Assembly (NCBI GenBank): GCA_007132495.1 | Contig: SLOL01000028.1 | Coordinates: 1-47,265 of the forward strand | From: Balneolales bacterium | GTDB taxonomy: Bacteria > Bacteroidota > Rhodothermia > Balneolales > Natronogracilivirgulaceae | Length of the DNA: 47,265 bases | Direction of reading: 5' to 3' | Part shown: in pieces, positions 16,240 through 25,419 of the stretch | How positions within the stretch are numbered: the first letter of the stretch is position 1 | Layout of the letters: every line of letters begins with the position of its first letter | Made by a program: the position numbers and the translations under genes | Notes under the pieces: generated by a model | What the model was told of the DNA's origin: nothing | The model's database searches: none | The model's input: the letters and a program-made list of their open reading frames with translations, nothing else

Positions 16240-17916
16240 ATGAAATTAAATTTTACAACAGTTTTAGTAATAGTGACTCTTACAGGGGTATTTCCCTGCT
16301 CCGGGTTGCAGGCACAGAATTGGGAGTTGGTCTGGTCCGACGAATTTGACGTGGATACGCTGGATGAATCGAAGTGGAGCTATCAGTACGGAACCGGAGC
16401 GTCCGAAGGACTGACCGGCTGGGGGAATAATGAGCTTCAGTACTATACCGACCGGGAAGAGAATATCTATGTCGATGACGGAAAGCTGCACATCGTAGCC
16501 CGTCAGGAGTCCTACCAGGGGATGAATTACACCTCCGCCCGCATCCGGTCCATTCATAATGGCGATTGGAAGTATGGCCGTTTCGAAATCCGGGCCCGTT
16601 TGCCGAAAGGACAGGGTATATGGCCTGCCATTTGGATGATGCCGACAGATAATGTTTATGGCGGATGGGCGGCCAGCGGCGAAATCGATATTATGGAGTT
16701 GGTGGGACATGACCCGCACATTGTCCATGGTACCCTTCATTATGGAGGCAGCTGGCCGGAAAACGTCCATACCGGCGACTCTTACCGACTCGAGACCGGC
16801 GACTTTTCTGATGATTTTCATACTTTTGCGCTGGAGTGGGAAAAGGGCGAGATCAGGTGGTATGTCGATGGTGAGCACTACCAAACTCAAAACAACTGGT
16901 ATACCGAGGGGGAAAATTTTCCGGCGCCATTCGATCAGAGATTTCACATGATTATGAATCTGGCCGTCGGAGGAGACTGGCCCGGAAGTCCGGATCATAC
17001 GACCACTTTTCCGCAGGAGATGGTAGTAGATTACGTTCGTGTATACCAGGATCCCGATGCGAACGGAGGTAACGACGGTCCGGGTACGGGAGTTGGTGGA
17101 CCGGCTACGCCCGGCGATCTTATACCGGTAACACTGCCCCTGACTTTTGAGGATGAGGATTTTAACTGGAATCTTGCATTTTTCGGTTTTAGCGGGGGAG
17201 CGGCCGGTGTGGTGGATAACCCCTATCCCGATGAAATTAATGACAGTGGACGCACAGGTAAAATGGTTAAAGACGGCGGAGAATTCTGGGGCGGAGCCTT
17301 TATGCATCTGGAAGATTCGTTTGTCTTTGATGAAGAAAATCATACTATAACGATGAAAGTCTGGTCACCCAGAACCGATGTCCCTGTACTGATGAAGGTG
17401 GAACAGCGGGACGGTGAAGTGGAATACGAACTTGCCCGGAGCACGACAACCAGCGGGGAGTGGGAGGAACTAACCTGGGATATGAGCGGAGCAGGCTACG
17501 AACGTGAATGGGATTTGATTACCCTGATATTTGATATCCGCGAAGGTCAGGAGGGAGATGGCGGCGAAAACTTCACCTGGTATTTTGATGATCTGTATGT
17601 TCACGCCGGTGAATGGGCGACTGCAGCAGACGACCTGCTTAGGGATGTATCGTCATCGATTGAACTCCGGCAAAACTATCCGAACCCGTTCAATCCGGTT
17701 ACCAGCATCCGTTTTCGTTTAGCTGATGAGAATGATGTCCGGTTGGAAGTCTTTGATATGACCGGGCGCAGAGTGGCTGTTTTGATCGACGACCGGATCC
17801 GTGCCGGAGAACATTCGGTGAATTTCAATGCTTCAGGCCTCGCAAGCGGTGTGTATGTGTATCGCTTGCAAACCGGATCCGGGACCTATACCCGTAAAAT
17901 GTTGTTAATGCGATAG
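16240..17916 (+). CDS. Secreted GH16 endo-beta-glucanase (laminarinase-type)
   Basis: A 558-residue extracellular enzyme starting at the ATG at 16240; in-frame upstream codons give no signal peptide. Residues 1-25 form the signal, cut after LQAQ. The GH16 domain covers about 27-285: ELVWSDEFD, SARIRS, GIWPAIWMMP and the active site GEIDIMEL with nucleophile Glu148, Asp150 and acid/base Glu153. This is the beta-bulge type found in laminarinases, which cut beta-1,3 or mixed glucans internally. A Gly-rich linker (near 290-305) leads to an accessory domain at about 310-470 (VWSPRTDVPVLMKVE, WYFDDLYV), shared with the interrupted gene upstream. The tail at about 485-558 (RQNYPNPFNPVTSIRF) is a C-terminal secretion tail. 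Products would feed the GH3 enzyme. The stop lies only two bases from the convergent coxIV stop. Confidence 0.93.
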   Translation: MKLNFTTVLVIVTLTGVFPCSGLQAQNWELVWSDEFDVDTLDESKWSYQYGTGASEGLTGWGNNELQYYTDREENIYVDDGKLHIVARQESYQGMNYTSARIRSIHNGDWKYGRFEIRARLPKGQGIWPAIWMMPTDNVYGGWAASGEIDIMELVGHDPHIVHGTLHYGGSWPENVHTGDSYRLETGDFSDDFHTFALEWEKGEIRWYVDGEHYQTQNNWYTEGENFPAPFDQRFHMIMNLAVGGDWPGSPDHTTTFPQEMVVDYVRVYQDPDANGGNDGPGTGVGGPATPGDLIPVTLPLTFEDEDFNWNLAFFGFSGGAAGVVDNPYPDEINDSGRTGKMVKDGGEFWGGAFMHLEDSFVFDEENHTITMKVWSPRTDVPVLMKVEQRDGEVEYELARSTTTSGEWEELTWDMSGAGYEREWDLITLIFDIREGQEGDGGENFTWYFDDLYVHAGEWATAADDLLRDVSSSIELRQNYPNPFNPVTSIRFRLADENDVRLEVFDMTGRRVAVLIDDRIRAGEHSVNFNASGLASGVYVYRLQTGSGTYTRKMLLMR

Positions 17917-17918
17917 AT

Positions 17919-18221
17919 TCAGTAAACGGGCAGGCCGGCGTCTCTGAACAGGGTGTCGAGCAGGGTGATGCCGACGAAGATGACCAGGAAGAGGATGGAG
18001 AGCAAAAACACAATCGTGTTGAACCGGTCATCCCAGTACAGATTCATGAAGAACATGGCCACAGCTGCCGCCTTGACAATGGCGATGGCGATGGCAACAA
18101 TGACATTAAAAGGTTCCGGAATATTGAACCAGGTTACCGCAACCGTCAAAAAGGTAAGTGCCAGAAGCGCTCCGGCTACACTCAAGAGCGTGGACAGGGT
18201 AGAAATGTGATGCGTACTCAT
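17919..18221 (-). CDS. ctaF: Cytochrome c oxidase subunit IV (caa3-type)
   Basis: A 100-residue protein with three hydrophobic helices, of the small prokaryotic subunit IV family of caa3 oxidases. The third-helix region FFMNLYWDDRFN is typical. It is non-catalytic and thought to help assembly or stability of subunits I and III. It is the last gene of the act-cox cluster, 24 bases after subunit III, and its stop codon lies two bases from that of the convergent GH16 gene, so transcripts from both strands may overlap unless termination occurs inside the genes. Confidence 0.85.
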   Translation of the reverse strand: MSTHHISTLSTLLSVAGALLALTFLTVAVTWFNIPEPFNVIVAIAIAIVKAAAVAMFFMNLYWDDRFNTIVFLLSILFLVIFVGITLLDTLFRDAGLPVY

Positions 18222-18245
18222 ATCAGTGTTCTCGGATTCGGTTGA

Positions 18246-18902
18246 TTAGTCGATGAGATAGAGCAGAGGAAAAAGGAAGATCCAGATGATATCCACCAGG
18301 TGCCAGAAAAGTCCGGTATTCTCAACCGGGGTATAGTAGCCGCTGTGGATGAGGCCTTTTTTGGCTTTGATGGTCATCCAGCCAATCAGGCCTATACCGA
18401 TCACCACGTGGATGCCGTGCAGGCCGGTCATCATATAATAGATGCTGAAAAAGTTGACCGCCATGTCATGGCCAATACCGTCATAGGAGTAAGCACTGCC
18501 GGGATAAATCCCTTTGCCGAACTTATCCATGTATTCAAAGTATTTGATGATCATAAAGGTTGCGGCAAGACCAATGGTAGCCACCAGGTAGTTGATGCCG
18601 GCCTTGATCTTGTCCAGCTGAATAGCGCGGATGGCCAGAGCAATGGTCAGACTGCTGCCGATCAGAACGACCGTATTGGTGGCACCCAACGCCACATCAA
18701 GCTCCTGAGCCGCCATATAAAACAGATCCGGATGCCACGACCGGTAGATGATATAGGCGACGAACAGTCCGCCGAACATCAGGACCTCCGTTACCAGAAA
18801 AATCCACATTCCAAATTTGGAGGATTCGAACTGCTGGTCTTCATCCACGAAATGGTGTTGCAAATGCGATTTTTTTCCCGTCGCTACACTGTGATTACCC
18901 AT
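18246..18902 (-). CDS. ctaE: Cytochrome c oxidase subunit III
   Basis: A 218-residue membrane protein with five hydrophobic segments, the short bacterial form of subunit III. Typical stretches: KFGMWIFLVTEVLMFGGLFVAYIIYRSWHP, split here as SKFGMWIFLVTEVL and FGGLFVAY, and LHGIHVVIGIG and GLFWHLVDIIWIFLFPLLY near the C-terminus. Subunit III binds no cofactor; it stabilises the oxidase and proton uptake. It is encoded 42 bases after subunit I in the same cluster. Confidence 0.94.
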   Translation of the reverse strand: MGNHSVATGKKSHLQHHFVDEDQQFESSKFGMWIFLVTEVLMFGGLFVAYIIYRSWHPDLFYMAAQELDVALGATNTVVLIGSSLTIALAIRAIQLDKIKAGINYLVATIGLAATFMIIKYFEYMDKFGKGIYPGSAYSYDGIGHDMAVNFFSIYYMMTGLHGIHVVIGIGLIGWMTIKAKKGLIHSGYYTPVENTGLFWHLVDIIWIFLFPLLYLID

Positions 18903-18944
18903 ACGTCTGTTTTGTTGGTATGTTATTTCGTTCGATTTTAAGTG

Positions 18945-20651
18945 CTATGTGGTTTCCCGTTCGGCCTCTGTCGTTTGTTCGTCCGCCTCTTTGGCAACCC
19001 CCATATGGAATTCCCGGATGGGCTGGTGATGATCGTAAGGGCCATGAAGAATCACCGGCGTATATTCAAAGTTGTGGTGGGCCGGTGGCGATGACGCCAT
19101 CCACTCCAGGGAGCGGGCTTTCCACGGGTTGGATGATGCCTTCGGCCCATAAAAGAGAGACCAGACCAGATAGACCAGCATGATCATGAATCCGAGGCCG
19201 AGAATGTAGGAGCCGATCGTCGAGAACTGGTGAAGCCCCTGAAATTGATCCACATAGTTGAAATACCGCCGCGGCATACCCTGACTTCCCATGATAAACT
19301 GAGGCAGGAAGGTCATGTTGAATGACACGAAGATAATTCCGCAGGTTATCCGGCCCCATAACTCATTGTACATCCGTCCGGTCATCTTCGGCCACCAGTA
19401 GTGGAGACCGCCGAGCAGGGCGATAACGGTGCCGCCCATCATCACATAATGGAAGTGGGCGACAATATAGTAGGTGTCATGCAGGTGCACATTGACCGAC
19501 AGGGCGCCGATCATGATCCCGGTCAGGCCGCCGATCGTAAAGAGAAACAGGAACGAAAGGGCGTACAGCATCGGAGTTTTCAGGTCGATTGAACCTTTGT
19601 ACATGGTGGCTACCCAGTTGAAGATTTTGATGCCGGTAGGTACACCCACGAAGAAGGTCAGGAAGGAGAAGACGACCGAGGAGAGTTCTGACTGACCGGA
19701 TACGAACATATGGTGTCCCCAGACCAGAAAACCGATGAACGCGATGGCCAGACTGGAAAGGGCGATGGCCCAGTATCCGAAGATGGTCTTGCGTGAAAAG
19801 GTGGAGATAAGCTCGGAGATGATGCCGAAGGCCGGAACGATCATAATATAGACGGCCGGATGGGAATAGAACCAGAAAAAATGCTGGTAGAGCACCGGAT
19901 CACCACCCATGGTGGGATCGAAGATGCCGATGCCCAGAATCCGTTCCATGGCCAGCAATAGCACGGTTATCGCCAGAATGGGAGTGGCCAGAATCTGAAT
20001 GATGGCCGTGGCGTAGAGCGACCATAGGAACAGTGGCATTCTGCTCCAGGAGAGGCCCGGACTGCGCAGTTTGTGTAGCGTCACGATGAAGTTGATTCCG
20101 GTCAATATGGATGAAAAGCCGAGAATAAACACGGCAAAAGTCATGGAGACCACGGAAGTGCCGGTCTGGGTGCTATAGGGTGTATAGAACGTCCAGCCGG
20201 TATCCACGGCTCCGGTGATGATCGAATAGAGCGCGAACAGGGCCCCGAAGATGTAGATCCACCAGCTGGCGAGGTTGAGCCTTGGAAATGCGACATCCTT
20301 GGCCCCGATCATCATCGGCAGGAAAAAGTTGCCCAGAGCCGCCGGTATGGATGGAATGATAAACAGGAAGATCATGATCGCCCCGTGCAGGGTGAAGATC
20401 TGATTGTAGGTATCGGCATCGATGATGCTCTGGGCCGGCGTGAGCAGTTCGGTTCGGAGCAGCAGGGCGAGCAGGCCGCCGACAAAGAAAAACAGCGTAA
20501 TCGAAAACAGATAAAGCAGTCCGATTCGCTTGTGATCAACGGTAAAGAGCCAGGACCAGATCCCTTTCTCTGCGTTCAGATAGGTGTGTTCCGGATTTTC
20601 CTCGACCGGAAATTCCCGGATTTTAAGTGTTTGTGCTTTATTATCGGCCAT
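18945..20651 (-). CDS. ctaD: Cytochrome c oxidase subunit I, A2-type heme-copper oxidase
   Basis: The 568-residue catalytic subunit, which reduces O2 at a heme a3-CuB centre and pumps protons. About twelve hydrophobic helices are visible. Ligand regions: [10 protein letters not shown] (heme a His), [13 protein letters not shown] (CuB His and crosslinked Tyr), WGHHMFVSG (two CuB His) and [14 protein letters not shown] (hemes a and a3). The motif is YSHPAVY rather than GHPEVY, so the D-channel Glu is absent and the neighbouring Tyr-Ser replaces it, as in A2-type oxidases such as that of Rhodothermus marinus. The tail of about 35 residues is hydrophilic. It follows subunit II by 5 bases and uses heme A made by ctaB/ctaA. 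Confidence 0.96.
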   Translation of the reverse strand: MADNKAQTLKIREFPVEENPEHTYLNAEKGIWSWLFTVDHKRIGLLYLFSITLFFFVGGLLALLLRTELLTPAQSIIDADTYNQIFTLHGAIMIFLFIIPSIPAALGNFFLPMMIGAKDVAFPRLNLASWWIYIFGALFALYSIITGAVDTGWTFYTPYSTQTGTSVVSMTFAVFILGFSSILTGINFIVTLHKLRSPGLSWSRMPLFLWSLYATAIIQILATPILAITVLLLAMERILGIGIFDPTMGGDPVLYQHFFWFYSHPAVYIMIVPAFGIISELISTFSRKTIFGYWAIALSSLAIAFIGFLVWGHHMFVSGQSELSSVVFSFLTFFVGVPTGIKIFNWVATMYKGSIDLKTPMLYALSFLFLFTIGGLTGIMIGALSVNVHLHDTYYIVAHFHYVMMGGTVIALLGGLHYWWPKMTGRMYNELWGRITCGIIFVSFNMTFLPQFIMGSQGMPRRYFNYVDQFQGLHQFSTIGSYILGLGFMIMLVYLVWSLFYGPKASSNPWKARSLEWMASSPPAHHNFEYTPVILHGPYDHHQPIREFHMGVAKEADEQTTEAERETT

Positions 20652-20656
20652 GGAGA

Positions 20657-21604
20657 TTACTCGTCTTGCAGTTCTTTGATAAATGCGATCAATCCGTCAA
20701 TCTGCCGTTCGTTCAGGCGCCCGGCATACGAGGGCATATTAGCGGGATAGCCGGCAGTCACTTCTGCCTGCGGATCGAGGAGCGAACGGCGGAGGTAATC
20801 TTCATCGGCTTCAACGACCGATCCGTCATCCAGCTCCCGGTCAGTCCCGAAAAGTCCGGCAAGCGAGGGCCCGATCCGATCGGTCCCGTCCAGCGTATGG
20901 CAGGCATTGCAGCCGGCACTGGTAAAGGTCTGCTCTCCAAGCTCGGCCAGGGGCATGTCCTCGTCAACTTCCAGTCCGGTCTCCAGCCACTCTTCAAAAT
21001 CATTGCCACTCAGTACATGTACCGTAGCCAGCATATCCGAATGTCCGGTTCCGCAGTACTCCGCACAGAAGAGCAGGGATTGACCGGTATCTGTCGCTTC
21101 GAACCAGGCGGTGGTATAGCGATTCGGCAGCACGTCCATTTTTACCCGGAAATCGGGGATATACATGGAATGAAGATAATCATCGGACCGCATGATGAAT
21201 TTGACCGGCCGATCCACCGGTACATAGACTTCGTTCATGGTGGTGCCGCCGTCCGGGTATCTGAACTCCCAGAACCAGGCCGCAGCCGTCACATTGATCT
21301 CATAAGCATTGGATGGGGGAGTGGACAGGGTCAGAAAACCACGAAAGCCCCAGCTGAAGACAATCAGTATCAGAATGATCGGAATTACGGTCCACGTCAC
21401 TTCCAGAATGCTGTTATGAGTTATGACCGGGGTGACGTCATCCTCCGATTTGCGCCGGTATTTAATGACAAAAATGAGGATCGTGATCATGATCCCCATG
21501 AAGAGAATAAACCCCGTAACATTGATAAAGGTAAAAAGGCTGTCTACCTCGCTCGCAACCGTGGAGCGTTGAGGAGGCAACAGGTATTCAAAGATTCTGT
21601 TCAT
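20657..21604 (-). CDS. ctaC: Cytochrome c oxidase subunit II fused to cytochrome c (caa3)
   Basis: A 315-residue protein with two N-terminal membrane helices (about residues 28-48 and 68-88), then the CuA domain (about 110-215: [12 protein letters not shown] and the ligand cluster [12 protein letters not shown]), then a cytochrome c domain at about 230-312 with CNACH and the Met ligand region MPSYAG. The fused haem domain makes this a caa3 oxidase that takes electrons directly from a donor such as the alternative complex III encoded upstream. There is no separate soluble cytochrome c gene in the cluster, which fits direct transfer. It is the fourth gene from the end of the cluster. Confidence 0.95.
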   Translation of the reverse strand: MNRIFEYLLPPQRSTVASEVDSLFTFINVTGFILFMGIMITILIFVIKYRRKSEDDVTPVITHNSILEVTWTVIPIILILIVFSWGFRGFLTLSTPPSNAYEINVTAAAWFWEFRYPDGGTTMNEVYVPVDRPVKFIMRSDDYLHSMYIPDFRVKMDVLPNRYTTAWFEATDTGQSLLFCAEYCGTGHSDMLATVHVLSGNDFEEWLETGLEVDEDMPLAELGEQTFTSAGCNACHTLDGTDRIGPSLAGLFGTDRELDDGSVVEADEDYLRRSLLDPQAEVTAGYPANMPSYAGRLNERQIDGLIAFIKELQDE

Positions 21605-21631
21605 AGGATCGAATGAATCGTATCGGTTGAT

Positions 21632-22471
21632 TTATGATTGTGATTTTCTTTCGCGCATGAAGAAAAATCCGAGAAAAACTCCGAGTACCAGCAGTGTGGC
21701 CAGACCGCCGAGCTTCATGATATTGACCGCTACCGGTACATAGGATCCCGCTTCCGAATCGTATTGAAAACAGTAGAGCACAACCCGGTCGATGGTGCTT
21801 CCAATGCGACCGTCGGCGGCATCATAGAGCGCATTGCGCAGCATTAGTTCGGGATAGTCGATGCCGTGCAGATAGCGGGAGATATGCCCCTCCTCGGAGA
21901 GAAAGATGAGCGTGGAGCCGTGCATGTATTCCTGGGTCTGTTCATTCCATTTGTAGTAGAATCCCACTTCGTCACCCAGCCGCCGTACCTCTTCTTCCCG
22001 GCCGGTCATGAAATGGAGACCGTCGGCGGCATCGGGGTTGCCCAGTTCTTCAAGATAGTTCTGCTTGTTGGCCCGGGCCAGCTCGGGGGTTTCCGTCGGA
22101 CTGATACTGACCGTCAGAATATCAAACTCACTGCCCGGTTGCCAGGAGAGTTCACTTACGCCTCTCATCATTCCCTGCAGTATCAGGTTGCAGAGCATGG
22201 GACATTCGTAATAGACCATGGCCACGATAAGAGGCCTTCCGTTATTGAGGTACTCATCCAGGGCCACTTCTTCGCCATGTTCATTATATAGCATGATATC
22301 ACCGCTAACATATTCCCCGAGTTTCTCGGTAACCCCTACGTCCTCGAGTTGTTCGGGGGGGATATTGTGCTGTGCCAGGGCCTGGAGTTGGCCTGCCGCG
22401 ACCACCAACAGGATGGTGAGAAATACTGGTAACAGGAGATATAAGGGATTCCGGATATCCATAATAATCAA
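21632..22471 (-). CDS. SCO1/SenC-family copper chaperone
   Basis: A 279-residue SCO-family protein that delivers copper to or reduces the CuA site of subunit II, encoded immediately upstream of it. It has an N-terminal membrane or signal segment (about residues 10-32), a thioredoxin-like domain with the copper-binding pair ECPMLC (Cys90 and Cys94), and the later His in YMHGSTLIFL. A second hydrophobic segment near the C-terminus (about 245-268) is followed by basic residues, so the protein may be anchored at both ends, a less common layout. The start overlaps the stop of the preceding gene in an ATGA arrangement; a Met three residues in is possible. Confidence 0.88.
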   Translation of the reverse strand: MIIMDIRNPLYLLLPVFLTILLVVAAGQLQALAQHNIPPEQLEDVGVTEKLGEYVSGDIMLYNEHGEEVALDEYLNNGRPLIVAMVYYECPMLCNLILQGMMRGVSELSWQPGSEFDILTVSISPTETPELARANKQNYLEELGNPDAADGLHFMTGREEEVRRLGDEVGFYYKWNEQTQEYMHGSTLIFLSEEGHISRYLHGIDYPELMLRNALYDAADGRIGSTIDRVVLYCFQYDSEAGSYVPVAVNIMKLGGLATLLVLGVFLGFFFMRERKSQS

Positions 22472-22812
22472 TTCCTTTCGGTAACTATGAGCGACATTGC
22501 ACTGTCAACAGGAATACGATACCGCCGCTCCTCTTCGTCAATCAGCTCAAGCGAGTTGAGTTTTTCGTGTTCCCGGTCTCTTCGCTGGTTCAGGTCGTGG
22601 TACTCCGAGCTTATCGCAGCCTGTTGGGATGACAGAAACTGATTATAGGTGTACATATTGTACAAGCCATACAGGATGATGGATACGATCAATATGCCAA
22701 GGACCATCCAGAATGAGACCGTCCTCAAATTGATGTTGTCGAACGAAACTCCGTGCGATATGGAGTGTTCCAGCTCTTCCTGTTCGTTGTGATAGTTGGT
22801 TTTTTTTGCCAT
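22468..22812 (-). CDS. Small membrane protein of unknown function in the act-cox cluster
   Basis: A 114-residue protein with a single hydrophobic helix (about residues 32-52, FWMVLGILIVSIILYGLYN). The N-terminal 30 residues are acidic and hydrophilic; the C-terminal part after the helix is a charged, helix-forming region with many Glu and Arg (about residues 60-100), possibly a short coiled coil, ending in YRIPVDSAMSLIVTE. I do not recognise a named family. It is translationally coupled to sco through a 4-base overlap and lies 118 bases after actF, so a role as an accessory subunit or assembly factor of complex III or the oxidase is plausible but only inferred. Confidence 0.75.
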   Translation of the reverse strand: MAKKTNYHNEQEELEHSISHGVSFDNINLRTVSFWMVLGILIVSIILYGLYNMYTYNQFLSSQQAAISSEYHDLNQRRDREHEKLNSLELIDEEERRYRIPVDSAMSLIVTERN

Positions 22813-22929
22813 GATATAGCGTGAAACAGATTGTTATTGAAACAATTACTTGTAAGTATGCATTCCGGATTAAAGTTATATTATTCCATGCTTTGTGACA
22901 TATAAGCCGGTTATCCGGTTAAAATCTGG

Positions 22930-24126
22930 TTAGTGTTTATTCAAGGACTCTGCCAGCAGCGGGTCATTTTTCGGAATCATGCTGTGTTTGGCGAACTGCC
23001 GGAAAAAGAGTCCGGCAGAAATACCGAAAAAGGCCAGCAGCAGAGTGATATCCAGCCAGTGTATGGAAATGGATCCCTGATGCAGGATAGGCATGACTAT
23101 CCAGAACATCTCCAGGAATTGGAGGATGATGATCCAGACGGATACTCCCATAAGCAGCCGGTAGTTGGTTTTGGCTTTCTTTCCGATCAGCAGTACAAAC
23201 GGGATGACAAAACGTCCGATCAGGAAGAGATAAGCCAGAAATACCCAGCTTCCCTCAAAGCGGTAGTAGTACCACAGGGTCTCCTCCGGGATATTGGCAT
23301 AATAGATCAGTAAAAACTGACTGAATGCGATATAAGCGTAAAAGACGGTAAATCCGAAGAGCAGGGCTCCGAGATCGTGCATGTGCGCTTTGTTGATGGT
23401 GTTGGTCAGAAGCCCTTTACGGAACAGATAAAGGACCAGCACAACGACCACGGCCAGTATGGCCTGGAAGCTCATGGAAAAGAAATAGACGCCGAACATG
23501 GTGGAAAACCAGTGAGAGTCCATGGACATCATCCAGTCAAATGAGGCGAAGGCGACGGTATAGGCGAAGATCAACAGCCCCGGTGCACTTATGATCCGCT
23601 GCCGCCGGTCAATCTCCCGGTCTCCGCTGCGGTCCATGGCAATGGAGTTTTTATACAGCCAGTAGCCCAAAGCCGCCCAGACGGCAAAATAGATCACATT
23701 CCGTATGATGAAGAAGGGGGTGTTCAGATAGGGCAACTTGTGCCGGGTCAGTTCATCGGTGGCGATTCGCTCGGGCCGGGTCCATTCATAAAGAAACTCC
23801 ATCCCGAACAGGATGGGAATGAACAGCAGCCCCAGCCAGATCAACTGATAGGAGATGGTTTCCGGAATTCTTCGGAGTACAACACTCCAGCTTGAACGGG
23901 TGACATGCTGTACCATCACAAAAAACAGAGCACCCAAAACCAGACTGGCGATAAAAGTAAAACTGGTCAGATATGAGTAGAAAAATTGCTCGGTGTTTAT
24001 GAACATTCCAATAAGACTGAGTACCACTCCGAGTATGCCCGCCGCGAAAAAGCCGGTGGCGATTCTGTTGTCCTCGGGAAAGGTGAGTCGGTCGGAAAGG
24101 GTGTTGTGGTGATGATCCATGATCAT
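22930..24126 (-). CDS. actF: Alternative complex III subunit ActF
   Basis: A 398-residue integral membrane protein with about ten hydrophobic helices, starting with a hydrophilic HHHNTLSDRL stretch. It belongs to the ActF family, one of two membrane quinol-side subunits related to the NrfD/PsrC type, though the sequence is not the same as ActC. Alternative complex III oxidises menaquinol and passes electrons to cytochrome c or directly to the oxidase. The gene lies between actE and the small membrane protein in the standard order. A Met two residues further in is an alternative start. Confidence 0.88.
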   Translation of the reverse strand: MIMDHHHNTLSDRLTFPEDNRIATGFFAAGILGVVLSLIGMFINTEQFFYSYLTSFTFIASLVLGALFFVMVQHVTRSSWSVVLRRIPETISYQLIWLGLLFIPILFGMEFLYEWTRPERIATDELTRHKLPYLNTPFFIIRNVIYFAVWAALGYWLYKNSIAMDRSGDREIDRRQRIISAPGLLIFAYTVAFASFDWMMSMDSHWFSTMFGVYFFSMSFQAILAVVVVLVLYLFRKGLLTNTINKAHMHDLGALLFGFTVFYAYIAFSQFLLIYYANIPEETLWYYYRFEGSWVFLAYLFLIGRFVIPFVLLIGKKAKTNYRLLMGVSVWIIILQFLEMFWIVMPILHQGSISIHWLDITLLLAFFGISAGLFFRQFAKHSMIPKNDPLLAESLNKH

Positions 24127-24237
24127 GTATTGCGCGTTTTAGAAAATCGGTGCTGTCGGTGGTGATATGGTCAATTCGGGAAAATTCGGAATTTTATGAT
24201 GGATTTGTGTCTCCGGCGGAAAGTATGGAGATCACGT

Positions 24238-24870
24238 TCATTCGCCGGTGGCAAACTGCTCCGGATCCAGATTCAGCCGCTCAAGATCCTCTTCTCCTGC
24301 ATCCTGGCTCAGTTGCAGGGCTCTTACATAGGCAACGATCGCCCACCGGTTTTCGACATCGATCAGGTGCCGGTAGGAGTTCATGGTATTGATACCGTTA
24401 TAAATGGCGCTGTATATCTCGCCATCCGGCATTTCACGGACATTGTCGGTGTGGAGTGAGGTAGCGATATATCCATAGTCGGATACCGTTCCGTCGCCGT
24501 CTCCGACACCTCCGTGGCACGGTGTGCAGTAGACATTATACTGTTTTTGGCCCTGCTCCAGGAATGATCGGGTAATATCAACCGGTATTTCTTCTACAAA
24601 GCTGCCATCGGCGTTGACACCCTGAAAATAGGCGGGGTCGTCTTCAAGATGGCCCCGGGCAACGGTACCTTCAACCGGAGTTCGCATAGCCCTCCGGTCG
24701 GCAAAAAACGGATTCTCCTGCTGGGCGTTGAAACGCTCCTGCCAATACATGTTATACTGGGTGTGGATGGGCGGTCGCTCGGAAGGCTGCCCGCGGCACG
24801 CTCCCAGGAATGCAGCCAGTAGCAACAGGGAGATGATATGAAACGAAGGTATTTGCATAATGTTTAGCAA
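24238..24870 (-). CDS. actE: Alternative complex III subunit ActE, monoheme cytochrome c
   Basis: A 210-residue lipoprotein with one haem-binding motif, CTPCHG, at about residue 108. The N-terminal signal ends in a lipobox (LGAC, about residue 25), so it is anchored outside the cytoplasmic membrane. The haem domain covers about residues 90-195, with DGEIYSAIYNGINTMNSYRH supplying the probable Met ligand. As the outer cytochrome of the complex, it should carry electrons on to the haem domain of oxidase subunit II. It follows actD by 6 bases. The Met at residue 5 is another possible start. Confidence 0.9.
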   Translation of the reverse strand: MLNIMQIPSFHIISLLLLAAFLGACRGQPSERPPIHTQYNMYWQERFNAQQENPFFADRRAMRTPVEGTVARGHLEDDPAYFQGVNADGSFVEEIPVDITRSFLEQGQKQYNVYCTPCHGGVGDGDGTVSDYGYIATSLHTDNVREMPDGEIYSAIYNGINTMNSYRHLIDVENRWAIVAYVRALQLSQDAGEEDLERLNLDPEQFATGE

Positions 24871-24876
24871 GAATAA

Positions 24877-25416
24877 CTATTCGGGTATGGTTTCCGTATG
24901 GGTGGCACCGATCTCTTTCAGAAATGCGGTGACCTGCTTCTCAGAAAATATCGGATCGGCAGCTTCAATACAGATAAAGAAGCCGTCATCGGTTGCTTTG
25001 GTAATCCGGTCGGAGTTGAACAGGGGGTTGTGCAGTTTCGGCAGTCTGTTCATTTTGAACAGGCCGAAAAAAGCTCCGAAAGCGGAAAGCAGAATGACCA
25101 GGGCAAAGGCAACCGGAACGAATGCCGGGAAATTGAGATTCGGTTTACCGCTGATAATATGCGGATAGGCGAGGTCCATCGACCAGACCTGCAGGGCTAT
25201 GCCGCCAAGCAGTCCGATAATTCCGTGCGCCAGAACAATCCATCCAAGTCTGGACGGTTTCAGTCCCATGGCGTCATCCATGCCGTGAATGGGAAACGGG
25301 CTGTAGGTGTCGAAATGTTTGTACCCGGCCTTGTTCACCGCCGCGGCGGCATCCATCAGGTCAGCCGGGTTATCAAATTCGGCAAGTACACCGAAGGGTT
25401 TATCCTTTGTACTCAT
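24877..25416 (-). CDS. actD: Alternative complex III subunit ActD (DUF3341)
   Basis: A 179-residue protein of the DUF3341 family, the ActD subunit. It has a soluble N-terminal domain (about residues 1-60, beginning KPFGVLAEFDNPADLMDAA) with the family motif YSPFPIHGMDDAMGLKPS, then two membrane helices (about 60-80 and 100-120) and a short soluble C-terminal domain. It carries no cofactor motif and is thought to help build the membrane arm of complex III. The gene is three bases after actC and six before actE, so strongly coupled. Confidence 0.92.
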   Translation of the reverse strand: MSTKDKPFGVLAEFDNPADLMDAAAAVNKAGYKHFDTYSPFPIHGMDDAMGLKPSRLGWIVLAHGIIGLLGGIALQVWSMDLAYPHIISGKPNLNFPAFVPVAFALVILLSAFGAFFGLFKMNRLPKLHNPLFNSDRITKATDDGFFICIEAADPIFSEKQVTAFLKEIGATHTETIPE

Positions 25417-25419
25417 AGC

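Noticed and set aside
20627..21616. 329-codon open frame antisense to oxidase subunit II
   Set aside because: Subunit II with its CuA and haem motifs is certain on the other strand; the antisense reading looks composition-driven.
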